Part shown: one piece after another, positions 37,050 to 48,013 of the stretch
Position numbering within the stretch: position 1 is the first letter of the stretch
How the letters are laid out: the number at the start of each line of letters is the position of its first letter
From: Haemaphysalis longicornis
Lineage: Eukaryota; Arthropoda; Arachnida; Ixodida; Ixodidae
Direction of reading: 5' to 3'
Length of the DNA stretch: 64,000 nt
NCBI GenBank assembly: GCA_013339765.2
Contig: CM023448.1
Coordinates: 331,346,941-331,410,940, forward strand
Notes under the pieces: model-generated
What the model was told of the DNA's origin: nothing
What the model saw: the letters and a program-made list of their open reading frames with translations, nothing else
The model's database searches: none
Translations under genes and position numbers: made by a program

Positions 37050-37800
37050 TAAGTGTGGCCGTCTCTGAGCAAAACACGGCCACCCTAGACAAAACGGTCA
37101 AAAAGAAGGAATCCGGTGGCCACCGAGCAACTAAAGAGCCCCTGTCTCCTCCGTATGAAGCCCCTCGCGACGAAAAAAGGAAAGGATTAAGGGGGTCCCG
37201 TTTAAGCCTCCTCTCGAGGGAAGATTTGTGTGCGAGCTCCGCCGGCGGGGAATCTTTCTTCTCCGCGCAGGGAGTGTGGTGTTTCAGCCGCGTCGCCACG
37301 GCGACCTCATCTACATGGAACAGCCGGCTAGCTCTGAACGGGCGGAAAGGCAATTACGGGATCCCTTTCCATCATTTCCGGCGCTGGTGCAGATGTGGTC
37401 GGGGACGCGCTATAAATCTGCGCCGTTGCGGCGGCGCGCAGCCATGCAGGAAATCTCGCTCGGTCTTGGCGGGCTCTCCGGCCGGCTCCTCGCGTGTGCT
37501 GGCGGCGCGTGCTGACGCATGAATGTGTGCCGCGCGAGGCCCAGCGGCTCATTTTGCGACGTGTGTGCAAATAGCCCCTCCGTGCTCGCGCCTTCCCCTG
37601 GGACGACCGCCATGGCACGAGCCATTCGCCAACTGGAATGAGCGCACCAGCCGCTGTGCGGAATGCCACCGCCACCATTGCCCGGCAGAGCTCGCCGCGC
37701 GCACGTGCCTCTCGGCGCCGATTCGCGTGCGCCAGTATACACCCGCGTCGAGCCACCAAATTGCGGCCAAGCTACGCTCGTGACAGAAGTACCGATTCGC
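37050..37800 (+). promoter_or_regulatory. CpG-rich region with TATA box, possible promoter
   Basis: GC content and CpG density are high across about 750 bp. TATAAAT at 37411-37417 is followed 35 bp later by a GCGCAGCCATGC context (ATG at 37443-37445). The downstream frames are arginine/alanine-rich and show no domain. ORFs of similar length run on the minus strand (37328-37759 and 37410-37841). The layout would fit a tick gene promoter with a short first exon, but no downstream exon could be identified. Confidence 0.3.
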
Positions 37801-38471
37801 AAGGTGAAATGAATTCCAGCAAACCTTAGTATCCCCCCCACTCCCTCTTTTTAGCGAGTAGCATTCTCCGGCTAGTATCTCGGGATGTTTTTTTTGTTTT
37901 TTTGGGGGGGAGGGGGGGAGGGGGCAAATTTTCTCCTCGGATCTGCGCTTTTTGTGAAGAAGTACTTTCTTCCTGCCGGGGAAAAACCACTAGCGCCATC
38001 TTTGGGCCTTCTACAAGAGCGAGTGTGAAGACGAAGTGTGCATGTATAGGCAAAATCCTTTCCAAACTCTCTCCACTAGCGGTATGGTTCATGTTGGAAG
38101 TGCTTAGCACACAGGTAGCCTTGGAAAGATTTAAAACAAAACACACGCACATGAATTAACATATTACAGCGTATATTTAATTGAAAGGTCACATCATATT
38201 GGCTTTTACTGGTTTCGGTTGCGTTACCCGTGGTAGGCATGAACCTAAACGCTGCAAAATTTCGCAAGAGAATGTAATACTTCATGTGATTTAGACAAAA
38301 TGGCTGGGCCACTAGAGGGATTCTTCAAGTCGGAATTTACCCGAAAAATTGACAATTTCTAGTCTTGTATGTATGCAACAGTTTGTAAAGATAGAATCGG
38401 TGTGTACGGCGGTCGCCTGTTTCCTCAGAGGCTCCCGAGGCACCTTTACAGCGTGAGTTGTTTTTGGGAGA
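37801..38471. other. Unassigned sequence
   Basis: G-rich run at about 37904-37924 (GGGGGGGAGGGGGGGAGGGG). Otherwise AT-rich with no motif. Confidence 0.5.
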
Positions 38472-39242
38472 CTAATTGGAGTCACGCTGTCGGCGCGGCA
38501 AGCAACAGGTTAGGAAGCTACAGGCCAGAAACGGTTGAATGGCACCAGGCAACCTCCTTCCACTGGGGCGCTCCTCCAGGTCAAGTGGTAGCAGCGCCAA
38601 GGCCAATTCTAGCTGCGCCAGAGAACCCAGCAGCGATGCATGAGCAAGGATGGCTAGCAGTGCCTGGCCGACAGAATCGGCGCGCGGTCGTTCTTTCTTC
38701 ATTTCGACACCTCCTGTCCCCACTGCCCGTCCCCATATGCAAATGTGGAGCACATTTTTTAGGGCGCAGCCCTTTGTCGCCCGTTCGTGGTCTGAGCCGT
38801 GTCGCCGTTGTCGTGACCGAGCAAACGATGGCTGAACCGACAAGTGAAAGAAAAAGCGAACGGTGAAAGAAAGCAAAGAAGGAGAGTGTCGCGAAATCTG
38901 GAGGGGAAGGGGGTTCGCCGTGGCGGCGCGAGCCAGCGCTCTCCGAAAGTGTGCGATGGTGGAGAGGACGGGGCAGAATGCTGTGCCCGCACGAGACGCT
39001 CGTCTGCGCGACGCTGGCGAAAACGTGAGGGGGGCGTCCGCGCGACGACGGTGTGCGTTCCCTGCCTGAGACGCGGGTCGCGGCCCCTTCCTGAGGCGCA
39101 CTTTGCGCCGCCGACGCAGAGGCTCATCATCGCTGCTGTCGAAAGAACCCACGAGTGAGTGCTGCCTCAGCACACTGCTGCTGCGCCTACATATCGCGTT
39201 AGGGAGTATCGTAATCGCCAGCCATTTTTTTTCCTCCTGCAC
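38472..39242 (-). CDS. Unrecognised 256-codon ORF in CpG-rich DNA
   Basis: This is the longest ORF in the window that is not made of repeat arrays. The translation starts with an ATG at 39242-39240. Around residues 32-50 it has an acidic-then-basic run (SFDSSDDEPLRRRRKVRLRK), then an arginine- and serine-rich middle. A leucine-rich, helix-forming stretch near residues 195-222 (ALLAILAHASLLGSLAQLEL) precedes a proline/cysteine end. I recognise no domain. The acidic SSDDE plus arginine run is also seen at the start of some transposon-encoded proteins, which is only a resemblance. High GC makes a chance ORF quite possible. It could be an exon of an unknown gene, a decayed transposon gene, or noise. 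Confidence 0.25.
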   Translation of the reverse strand: MQEEKKWLAITILPNAICRRSSSVLRQHSLVGSFDSSDDEPLRRRRKVRLRKGPRPASQAGNAHRRRADAPLTFSPASRRRASRAGTAFCPVLSTIAHFRRALARAATANPLPLQISRHSPSLLSFTVRFFFHLSVQPSFARSRQRRHGSDHERATKGCALKNVLHICIWGRAVGTGGVEMKKERPRADSVGQALLAILAHASLLGSLAQLELALALLPLDLEERPSGRRLPGAIQPFLACSFLTCCLPRRQRDSN

Positions 39243-39382
39243 CGCCGCCCTACAATCTACTAATCACCTTGAACTAAACGGGCGGGTGGGGCTGCCGTCA
39301 GCGGCTCTCGCTACCCAACAGCCAGCTTCCCGTTCGTCATTTGGGAGGGGCACCTGTTGGCTTAGTCTGATCTTAAACAAAG

Positions 39383-39383
<1 letters not shown>

Positions 39384-39472
<89 letters not shown>
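39384..39472 (+). repeat. (TC)n dinucleotide array
   Basis: About 44 perfect TC units. On the minus strand it lies directly after AAATAAG, again like a retroelement or polyadenylation-type tail context. Confidence 0.95.
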
Positions 39473-39479
<7 letters not shown>

Positions 39480-41374
39480 ACCTGGTATATGCGTGGCGTG
39501 CGCTTGCTTTTGTATTACGTTTAGTAAATGATGCCTGGTGAAGCACGCCGCTACAACATAATGTGTCGATATTGCGTTTACGCCTTTATGAGACCGGAAA
39601 TGTTTTCGCCATAGTGCACGCTATCAGACGGAGAAAGGCCGGGAATTGAAAGAGCTGCGCCGTCAATATCCGGTAGTGTACGCCCGTGAGTTGGGGATAT
39701 AATTAGAGCGCCATCGTCGGCAGAAAAAAGAGTGCGGCGCCGCCGGTGCATTGCTCCAATGGCAATTTCGGTACGACCCGCGTGGTGCTCTGAGCAATTG
39801 GTGTTACAGTGTGTGGTTTGGCAGGACTGCTTCGCCATGCCTTACAGTGCAATTCCCCGCCCGAAAATGGGTAAAGAATTGCCAAATAATTCGCAGTGTT
39901 ACGCACCAGACGCAATATCGACTCATTGCGTCGTGGCGGTTACAAGTGACGCTGAAGGTCGCATTACCTTCGCATGTTCGTCTAGAAAATTTTTGAATGG
40001 TGCGTATTGCAATTATTTCATATGACGACCCTGCAGAGCGCAAGTACGACGCAGCGGGAGAGGAAACTCCGGTTTTAGTTTTCAATTCAAAGCTTTAAAA
40101 CGTCCGCGCTGCTGATTAGGGGTAAGTTCACTGCGGCAGGACTCACCAGAGCACACAGCACGAAAGAGACCAGGCGGACGTTGACGGTAACTGTGGGACG
40201 TATCAGCCTGGCGTCGTTTTAAGCAATTAGCAAACGATAACTTACAACATCCGATTGAGCTGTTCAGCACGTTCGTATACCCCTTGCGTGGCCGTTTTAC
40301 TTGCGCCTCCAAGGTAGCCGTAGAACTATAAACCATACGCCGCACAGCCCCCGAACACTCACTGGGAGTGCTGCGCGCGACGTATGTTTCGACCTATGTT
40401 TCGCAGTTAGGTAGCAGTATTCACGATGCCACAGATTGATCAGAACACGCAATATGACAATTATATTCGGAAACAGATTTCTTTTGCCCAACTCGCTCCA
40501 TCGACAAAGGCGAGAAACGGGTGGCGTGCCGCCATCCCTCCCGAGCAGAAAAGCGGCGACAATCAAGATAGTCTTTGCGCCGGACGACGCATTACCACCC
40601 CCCGCGAGAGGATGCATCACGTCCCGTTTCCCAACGCTGGCAGATGGTGTGCCACATTACTGCCATGCGGCCTCCACGAGAAACTGAATCCGATCCAGGT
40701 AATGGTGACGCCACAGTATCCGTTCGTATACGGACGGATTTTTGCTTGGATTCCAGTCACACATGACATACTATCCTAACAAAAGCTACACAAAGAATAG
40801 CAAACAACTGCAAAAGACGTGTAACATGTGAAGTCCCTGCGGCAGTTTGTGGGTCGGCCGTGAATGAGCCTGAGTTTGCTAGCTTTTCAAACTCTCGAAA
40901 TAATCCGGCAGACTTTCCTTTACGAAATGAATTAAATGATATTTCAGTCAAGCTACTCAATGTAGCCAAGAATGAGAACTCGGTAACTAATCTATTGGGC
41001 CGTAAACGGGAGGCGCCAGAAGAATGTTATAAGTCCCTGGTAGCTCCCACGCGTCAACCAACGCTTCCGAGGATTGCAAAAACTAAATGTAATACATATC
41101 CGGCGCTCTTCGATTATTTAGGACTTTCCTAAATATGCATGCGCCATTGAATACACTACAGATTCTGGAACTCACGGGCAGCTCAAGTTACCTGAAGCAA
41201 TCAGCGCCACTGAACGTATAGATAACGGAATTTTACTGACTTCTAAAGCATTCAAAGCGGAATTTCGTGTACTTCCACCACGAATGAACTTTTATTCTAC
41301 ATTTTGCTTCAGTATTTGAAGTACAATTATTGAAATTATCGACTACCCATCTGTATCGAACGCACTTTGCATAA
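39473..41374. other. Unassigned sequence, no gene recognised
   Basis: A plus-strand frame at 40860-41132 (90 codons) starts MNEPEFASFSNSRNNPADFP and is not low-complexity, but I cannot place it in any family. A possible small exon cannot be excluded. Nothing else stands out. Confidence 0.4.
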
Positions 41375-41379
41375 GTATC

Positions 41380-41810
41380 AGTTATCTTCGAGGTGTTCTT
41401 TTCCCCGGGGCTTCTCCTCCAAGCCGCAGCAGCGCTGAGGATCTGACCCCGGGTATCCTCAACCGACAGACTCAGCCTCCGATACAAAACTGTACATTTA
41501 TTTACAGCCCGGCGGGCGACTAAAAAACAGGACTCGCGCGGAGCTCGAAGACGGCGGGCCGAGCTCTCCCGCGCCCGGACCGCGTCTCTCTTGTCTTCAT
41601 CTTCCCTTCCTCTTGACGCTGACGGCCGGGGAAGAAGGAAACGCCAGTTGTCTCCGTCGGTGGCCATCGCATGTGGTGGTGGTTAAGAGATCCGGTGCGC
41701 GCAGGCGTTCGAAATGCGCGGCGTCTCAAGGCGCCGCGCGACACGTGCATTTCATTTGTGCGCTGCTCGCCCCAGGGCCCCCGCCAGTTCGTGCGTCGAA
41801 GCGCCCGACA
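41380..41810 (-). repeat. 3' LTR of gag-only element
   Basis: 431 bp. On the minus strand it begins TGTCGGGCGC and ends GATAACT. It contains AATAAA on the minus strand near 41497-41503, a likely polyadenylation signal, also present in the other LTR. Confidence 0.9.
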
Positions 41811-41824
41811 CCTCCACCACCACT
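41811..41824 (-). other. Polypurine tract of gag-only element
   Basis: AGTGGTGGTGGAGG on the minus strand, directly upstream of the 3' LTR. Confidence 0.65.
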
Positions 41825-41987
41825 GTGAAACATAACTTCAGGAATGTTTCACACACGAAACACACACCACACACACTTTTGGCACGTGCACCATCGTTCC
41901 TTCAGTTTGACGACACAACAATCAGCACGGCCAGTGCCCCTTGACCCTGGCTGCAGGTCACCATGACAAAATAGGCACAATCCTCAT

Positions 41988-42590
41988 CTAGCTCAATTCA
42001 GAAGCGAGCGGCCTCTTAGAGCAGGTGGTACGCACCGGCCGTCGTCGTCCGAATACACCCTTGCCATGCGGCGCACCCCGCCACACAGCAGTAATCAGGG
42101 GCCCCTCTCCTCCCTCGCTTTCTCGCTCGAGTAGGACCGCTTGCTGCCTCTTCCGGCCTGCGTTGCAGCCACGCTGCACTGCGGTGAAGCTGGCTGACAC
42201 TTCCTCCTTCTTGTCCGAACAACCCCAGTTCAGCCACTCTTGAGGCTCAGAGCGTCCGTGCTCCACTACGCGCTGTCCGTCAGCGTAATCAGCAGACGGC
42301 TGCTTAGCGGTCACATCAACGCTGACATGCAATGCTGGAGAGGCGATTTCTTCAGCCACTCCTACAGTCCTACCTGCAATTGCCTGGGGCTGCACTACAC
42401 GAGCGGCCGTACCCTGATTTGCACTTTCCTCTCTCACTTCGCTGGAGCTTCCCATGGCAATCGCATTCTCGCGACTCGACATTTGGGCACCTCCAGAAGC
42501 ACAGGATGCACTTTGCGCAACACCAACTGCATCCGACTCGCGCGATTCCCGGGCTGCTGCATCCTGCAAAGCTCTTGGCCGCTCGGCCAC
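41988..42590 (-). CDS. Second ORF of gag-only element, polar protein of about 200 residues
   Basis: This open frame is in a different frame from the gag-like ORF upstream. The open frame extends to the left end of that ORF (near 42640), with no clear start. The composition is polar and rich in Ala, Glu, Arg, Ser and Gly, with a W-containing segment (EPQEWLNWGCSDKKEEVSA). No zinc knuckle, protease or polymerase motif. It may be the spacer between gag and protease of the ancestral element, retained after the rest was lost. The stop lies about 165 bp from the polypurine tract. It could be reached by frameshifting, or the frame break could be a sequencing error or decay. Confidence 0.45.
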   Translation of the reverse strand: MAERPRALQDAAARESRESDAVGVAQSASCASGGAQMSSRENAIAMGSSSEVREESANQGTAARVVQPQAIAGRTVGVAEEIASPALHVSVDVTAKQPSADYADGQRVVEHGRSEPQEWLNWGCSDKKEEVSASFTAVQRGCNAGRKRQQAVLLERESEGGEGPLITAVWRGAPHGKGVFGRRRPVRTTCSKRPLASELS

Positions 42591-42639
42591 GCTCCCCGAA
42601 TATTCTGCGTCTCCGCACGCTGCGACAACGGGCTCACGC

Positions 42640-43116
42640 TCACCTGAAGCCAGCCTTCAGTCCCTTCAGTACTGCTGCCTTAAGAACTGCGTAGCTCTTG
42701 CGCTGCTCCCCCGAGAGTCCAGCTAGGCACCCTCTAGCCCTCGCGCTCAAGTAGGGAAGAATTACCCCTGCTCGCCATTTTTGCGGAACACAGTAGGAGT
42801 CTAGCCTGGCCTCGGCACCAGCGAACCAATCAAGCACAAGCGCTTCCTGGGAGGGCATATCTACGAGCACCCCTTGCAGCATGCTCATGCAATCTAATCT
42901 CCCATCCATCTCGCTGCACCCTTGTGCTCGCTGCCCGATCGGTGAGGCAGTGGCGTTGTTAGCGCTTCCCAAACGCTCACTCCTTAGGCGTTCCGCTGCT
43001 AACTCCGCCTCAGCGACCTTTAATTTCGCCTGCAGTAGGGCCATCTCGTCAGCGAAAGACATGGCTGACCTAATTCTGACGCTCACTGCCTCGTCAGCCC
43101 TCACAGTCAGCTCCAT
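42640..43116 (-). CDS. Gag-like ORF, 158 residues
   Basis: The ATG at 43116-43114 follows a leader of about 500 bp after the primer-binding site. Residues about 18-50 form a charged, heptad-like alpha-helical stretch (FADEMALLQAKLKVAEAELA). Residues about 95-155 (WFAGAEARLDSYCVPQKWRA through AVLKGLK) resemble the capsid region of Gypsy-type Gag proteins, related to the SCAN fold, which assembles virus-like particles around the element RNA. The frame stops at 42640 (TGA), where an intact Gag would continue to its capsid C-terminal half and zinc knuckle. The protein is thus short. No pol follows. Assignment is by resemblance only. Confidence 0.65.
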   Translation of the reverse strand: MELTVRADEAVSVRIRSAMSFADEMALLQAKLKVAEAELAAERLRSERLGSANNATASPIGQRAQGCSEMDGRLDCMSMLQGVLVDMPSQEALVLDWFAGAEARLDSYCVPQKWRAGVILPYLSARARGCLAGLSGEQRKSYAVLKAAVLKGLKAGFR

Positions 43117-43617
43117 CTCACCATACCGACCTAACCGCCCCCCATTATCTCAGGGCTACTCATGCAGCACCCCCTACATGTCATGGTGAGCCACGCACCC
43201 AGGATCACGAGAGGCACTGACCGGCATAGCTCGGTGCCTGTAGAGATGCCGCACTGCTGCAGATGGGGTATCCATTTAGGCGCGGCTCCTTCAGCCGAGG
43301 TGTCCGCCAAACAATGGCCAGCTGATTTCTCGCCTGCCGACAGCTCGCTGCTCCTGCCGCTCCGCGTTCAGTGGGCTGCTGATGCCTCTACTGACCGCTG
43401 GTCAAGCTGCTTCTCCGCCGCTCAGCAGGCCGCAGACACTGCCTCGGTCTCCGATGAGAAGTTCGCAGAGCGCCGGTCGAGCCGCTTCTACACCTGGGTG
43501 GCGAGCTCGCTGCTCCCGCCGATCTCGTTCAGCAGACCGCGATTTCTCCGCGAACTCCGTCCGTCGAGGAGCCCGTCTCGCCCGCCGGCCAGCTGATTCG
43601 TCGCTGTTGAAGATCCT
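43117..43617 (-). other. 5' leader of gag-only element
   Basis: About 500 GC-rich bases between primer-binding site and gag-like start, the place expected for packaging signals. No motif can be named. Confidence 0.5.
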
Positions 43618-43630
43618 GTCGACTGCGCCA
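43618..43630 (-). other. Primer-binding site, tRNA-Ser-like
   Basis: Minus strand TGGCGCAGTCGAC follows the 5' LTR with one base shared (the T at 43630). TGGCGCAGTCGA is the primer-binding site of several insect Gypsy-type elements primed by serine tRNA. The tRNA identity is from memory. Confidence 0.75.
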
Positions 43631-44059
43631 GTTATCTTTGTGATGTTCTTTTCCCCGGGGCTTCTCCTCCAAGCCGCAGCAGCGCTGAGGATCTGACCCC
43701 GGGTATCCTCAACCGACAGACTCAGCCTCCGATACAAAACTGTACATTTATTTACAGCCCGGCGGGCGACTAAAAAACAGGACTCGCGCGGAGCTCGAAG
43801 ACGGCGGGCCGAGCTCTCCCGCGCCCGGACCGCGTCTCTCTGTCTTCATCTTCCCTTCCTCCTGACGCTGACGGCCGGGAAAGAAGGAAAAGCCAGTTGT
43901 CTCCGTCGGTGGCCATCACATGTGGTGGTGGTTAAGAGATCCGGTGCGCGCAGGCGCTCGAAATGCGCGGCCTCTCAAGGCGCCGCGCGACACGTGCATT
44001 TAATTTGTGCGCTGCTCGCCCCAGGGCCCCCGCCAGTTCGTGCGTCGAAGCGCCCGACA
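43630..44059 (-). repeat. 5' LTR of gag-only element
   Basis: 430 bp, same termini as the 3' LTR. The target duplication GTATC follows at 44060-44064. Confidence 0.9.
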
Positions 44060-44064
44060 GTATC

Positions 44065-44447
44065 CTTCATAGTTCTGCTTTGTAGAATGTGCGGTTCCAA
44101 GACAGCGGCCACAACACTGTAAAGTCACCGAAGCGGCAATTCTTGGCTTCGTCCGTTGTGCACACGAGATCATACTTAGGCCTTACCGGTTCATTCTGCT
44201 AATTCTACACCATCCCGAGCAGATGCTTTTAGGACAGTGTTACTTTCTTGAAATTAGTTTTGTCTCTCAGCGCTTATATGCACTAACCTCCGGAGCTCTA
44301 CTTGGTGATCCTATTATCGTAACGAAACTCCTGTCACGATAAGAAACTATGGTCATGTCTTCCTTAAGCGCCTCAACGTTCCGTACAGAATGTTCGCTTC
44401 TGGTAGTATGCATACGCTGCTTCTTGTTCTGCGCCTGCGGTCTGCTC
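44065..44447. other. Unassigned sequence
   Basis: No motif recognised. Confidence 0.5.
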
Positions 44448-44640
44448 TTTTTTTTTTTTTTTTTGTCTCGTTTCTCGACTCGCAAGGCGTGCTTTCAGAC
44501 ACCGGGGCAAAGAAACCATGATGGGGCCGATAAGTGGCTCTCATGGTGCGTCAATTAGGCGCTCTGAGCCCCGGGAATCGAATCACACGCTGCACTCAGA
44601 GGACAAGCCACCGGAACTGCAACCACCAAGCTAATGCAAA
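44448..44640 (-). mobile_element. Possible tRNA-derived SINE with poly(A) tail
   Basis: On the minus strand, GGTGGCTTGTCC, then a B-box-like GATTCGATTCCC, then about 85 bases of body, then a run of about 16 A (44450-44465). The order head, body and A-tail fits a SINE. The head only loosely matches the other SINEs here. No clear target duplication. Confidence 0.35.
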
Positions 44641-46474
44641 TTATCGCGTCGAGGGCGGCAGGAGCCACGCCACGGGGCCCACATCGTCCCCCGAGCGCCC
44701 TTTGCCTTTTCGCTTGTTTAGATTCTTCCCGAGTTGTTTGCCAAGCCAAACTCCATTAAGCCGCCGTTGATGAGGTAAATCGGTAACACGCGGTTTCTGT
44801 GTATTTTCTTCCCTCTTCCCAGGACACTTCCGCAATAAACTTTGGTGCCCCTCACAATGGAGATATATTTTGTTTCTCTTGGCAAACAAGAATGCAGGGT
44901 CTAGCCACTGCGCGGGAAGACAGACAAATTGCAATAAGTGCGGCCATATAAAATTCGCGACAATGTTGCACGTTCACAATGTATAACTTTTGACCTTACA
45001 CAATTAACGGCATCTGCAGCTTTCGTGCAATGAGGTATGTGATTGCGTAAGTTAAATTGATGGTTCATGTTGATATAATAAAAGAGAAGAATACAAAGCT
45101 TACAGCGATACTAAGGTGCGAAAGCAAGTTGGTCTATATCGCTGCACCAGGGTGTCGTAAATACGAATATACCACTCACACCAGGAGCACTTTCTCATAA
45201 CCGCAGAAAATGCCCAAAGCGTGAAAACGGGTACCGCCGCGACATGCACTTTCTCGCGCTACAATTTGTGACACCACAAATCGTGTATAGTGAACCTGGA
45301 TCACCTATTTTTCAGAATTAAATACTTAGGCAGAAACATTTGAAAGTAGAATAAATGTATGCAAGAACTTTTGCTGAAAACGTGATTTTTATAATTATAA
45401 GACACAAACACCAGATAGCGAACATAAAATAGATGCCTTACCGATGACGTTAGGCCCTGTTTCAGTTTCGATTATTAAGGTTTAATTTTAAGCTTCAAGC
45501 TTTAATTATTGATTTCTCAGCAAACAGGAAATCACTGGCCGTTAAACAAAATCCGAGATAGCTAATAAACGTGATTTCTTAGTGAACACAAAAATTAGAC
45601 GTCATTGTCGAATTGTGCACTCTCATATTTTCAACATAAATTTGCCTGAAACTAAAGACCCGGAAAATATACACTTTTAAATTCTTCACTTGACATAAAC
45701 ACAAGTTGCACAGGGCGTTGCACCGAGTTTTTTCGAAATTTCGTGCTAATGATTTTACAACTTAAGCATTCTTTGGTGACCTGTCCAAGATATCCGTCCG
45801 TCCGTTTGTACTGCGGGACACGATGCGCTCAGTTGGCATAGATGGGTCATATGTTGAAATAAATAACAGTACCTTTTATTTAAAAAAAGGCCCTAAAACC
45901 TATGACACAGGGCCTATCAAGTTAACATGCGTATGTTTGTGAGGAATGCTTGCGCCCTTCCCGACATTTTCCTCGTGGAAGTTCCTACAATTTTTTTGTC
46001 TCATTCGCAATTTTACAGGCGTTTTTGTTCTTGGTAAGAAGGAAACGCCTGTAAAATAAACAAATTTATTCCACTATCAAAGGACCACAAAAACAAAGAG
46101 CACTGAACTCCTGTCAAAGGTAATGTCTTATTTACGCATAAATATCTTCCCGTGGGTCAATCAGAGACCCACATTTGAGATGATACTCGCGAGAAAGTAC
46201 TATGCAAAAGCTTTAAGATGATTATTTAACATACATTTAGAAAACGTGCCTCTCGTGTTATTACATATATTATATTCGACTGTACTACCGGCGTCTCTTT
46301 TTAAGTTTTCATGGTTACAAAAGACACAAGCAGAACCCGTTTTTTTAGGCGTAGATGAATGATAAGTAAACTAGGTCCCTCGTAAAACGCGATTGGCGCG
46401 CTTTAAGTCAGAGTTCAGGGCTTCACGCGGAGACGCTACACCTCGACTTCGCGCCCCGCAGCAGCGAAGGATAC
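44641..46474. other. Unassigned, AT-rich and ORF-poor
   Basis: Between about 44940 and 46430 there is hardly any open frame over 60 codons, and AT content is high. Nothing recognisable. Confidence 0.55.
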
Positions 46475-46560
46475 AGCTACATTGAGGGGACCCACGAGTC
46501 TTCAACGTGCGCCGCATCGTGGTACGCACGGGTGTTTTTGTCTTTCACCTCTAGCCAAAT
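46475..46560 (-). mobile_element. SINE fragment (Ruka-like body)
   Basis: On the minus strand, GGTGAAAGACAAAAACACCC, then GTGCGTACC and GCGGCGCACGTTGAAGA, matches the middle of the SINE at 60829-61068 with scattered substitutions. Head and tail are missing. Confidence 0.6.
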
Positions 46561-47137
46561 AAAAAAAAACAGCCAAGAATGGTGCTCAGGAGAAGAGCGC
46601 GTGCCTTCGCTACCGAGGCACACCGCTATGTGCAGCGGACAGCCACAGAGTTTAAACTCGCCAATAAGGCCTCCTTTGTGACGTCATTTCTCGTCATCCT
46701 TTTTTCCGGCTATTGCAGGCACAGTTATCTCCACTCCATAGAAAGCGATTCCTTCGTGCAGAAATTCCTACCCGCGGACGTGCGCCCACAATCAACCCGA
46801 GTTGGGGCGGAGTAGAAGGACGATTGGAATGCCGGTTCTCCTGACTCTTCCTGCTCCTGGCAAGGAGCGGGAGGAGAAACAGGGAGATTGCGGGACACCA
46901 CAGCGCATGAGTATAGCCATGTCCCTCTGCATGAGGGGCCCACTGAGGGGTCGCCCATTGGAGTTACGAGCGGACTCATACTCCCTCGCCGCAACTGGGA
47001 CAAGGACTCTTTACGCTATAAAGAAACGGATTAAAGACAAGTATCTATGCCCATCGCCTCTCATCGCATTTCATATTCTTGCGAATTCCTTCGACGGCGA
47101 AGCAACCACCGAACTCTCATTTTCTTTAGCGCGAAGC
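46561..47137. other. Unassigned sequence, no gene recognised
   Basis: Two overlapping plus-strand ORFs (46579-46815, 46802-47239) with no domain. Confidence 0.4.
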
Positions 47138-47141
47138 TTAA

Positions 47142-48009
47142 AGGGGCCATGCAGACAAAAGGCAAGTTTGGTTGATTCGAAAGACTGCCTCGTTAAAATA
47201 ACACTGACACCACTTATAACACAAACTTCGCTCAAATAAGCTATATAATCTGGGAAAAAGGGAATGGTCGTGCGACCCACAGCTCATTTGCCACACTAGA
47301 AACTAGAACCTATGACGTGTTTTGAGCAGCTGTGCGATTGGCTGCAGCCGGCAAAACCCCACGCAAATTGAACCGCCGTTATAAGCTTGCGAAACGAGAT
47401 ATTTGCGTTTAAATTTAATACATATTCATTCTACAGCGGTAAGAATGGTGGGGTAAACAATGGAAGTTACGAAAGTACACGTAAGCATAGAAACGCCAGT
47501 GCGTACTGCTGTTGGTCCTGCGCGCACAATGCTTGCCAGAGCTGCACAGCAGTCCGGCGCTTTTGGGTTGTCTCACCCAACACTGACCGATTAGCGTAAG
47601 CGACGTTGTCTTACGTGACCCTGTTTGTCGAGCATACCCACTGTTTCACGAACGATTACTATCAACCGTAACAAGAACAAGCCAGGTGCCAATACGGAAG
47701 CAAAGCGAGGGCGGACAGTGGTCCTGCGGTGTGTGGTGGCGCCATCTAGGAGGGCTGACGGTAAACAAGGCGTTCCGCTGTACGCTGCAGACTAAACAGC
47801 GTACTAACATTCGCTTGAAGACCTGTCCTGGTTACGTCAACTCAGACGTCACGAAACACACGATTTGGCTAAAGAATCAAAATTTTAACTTCAGTCGATT
47901 AATTTCTGAGTGAATAAGGCATCCTTTGCTGCCGAACAAGTGCTGGGGGCACTATAAAACACCAAATCCTTCGAATAAAACAAACTTGTATTTCGTCATT
48001 ATGGCCCCT
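47142..48009. mobile_element. TTAA-flanked MITE-like element, copy 1 (868 bp)
   Basis: TTAA at 47138-47141 and 48010-48013 flank terminal inverted repeats of about 43 bp. The left starts AGGGGCCATGCAGACAAAAG; the right, reverse-complemented, starts AGGGGCCATAATGACGAAAT. They match at roughly three quarters of positions. The inside has no transposase. The TTAA target is typical of the piggyBac superfamily, so it would be moved by a piggyBac-type enzyme from elsewhere, but the terminus does not match a family I can name. Confidence 0.8.
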
Positions 48010-48013
48010 TTAA

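Larger units (their letters stand above)
41380..44059 (-). mobile_element. Gag-only, non-autonomous LTR retrotransposon with target duplication
   Basis: LTRs of 431 and 430 bp (41380-41810 and 43630-44059) flank an internal region of about 1.82 kb. The 5-bp repeats GTATC at 41375-41379 and 44060-44064 are the target duplication. A serine-tRNA-like primer-binding site (43618-43630) and polypurine tract (41811-41824) fix the minus strand. The inside carries a gag-like ORF and a second ORF, but no protease, reverse transcriptase, RNase H or integrase. The full structure with intact ends means it moved as this short form, using enzymes from a related autonomous (Gypsy-type) element. By eye the LTRs differ by about ten substitutions and one indel. 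Confidence 0.9.

Noticed and set aside
42240..42726. Plus-strand ORFs over the gag-like region
   Set aside because: They are shadows of the minus-strand frames in GC-rich DNA. The element is oriented by its primer site and polypurine tract on the minus strand.
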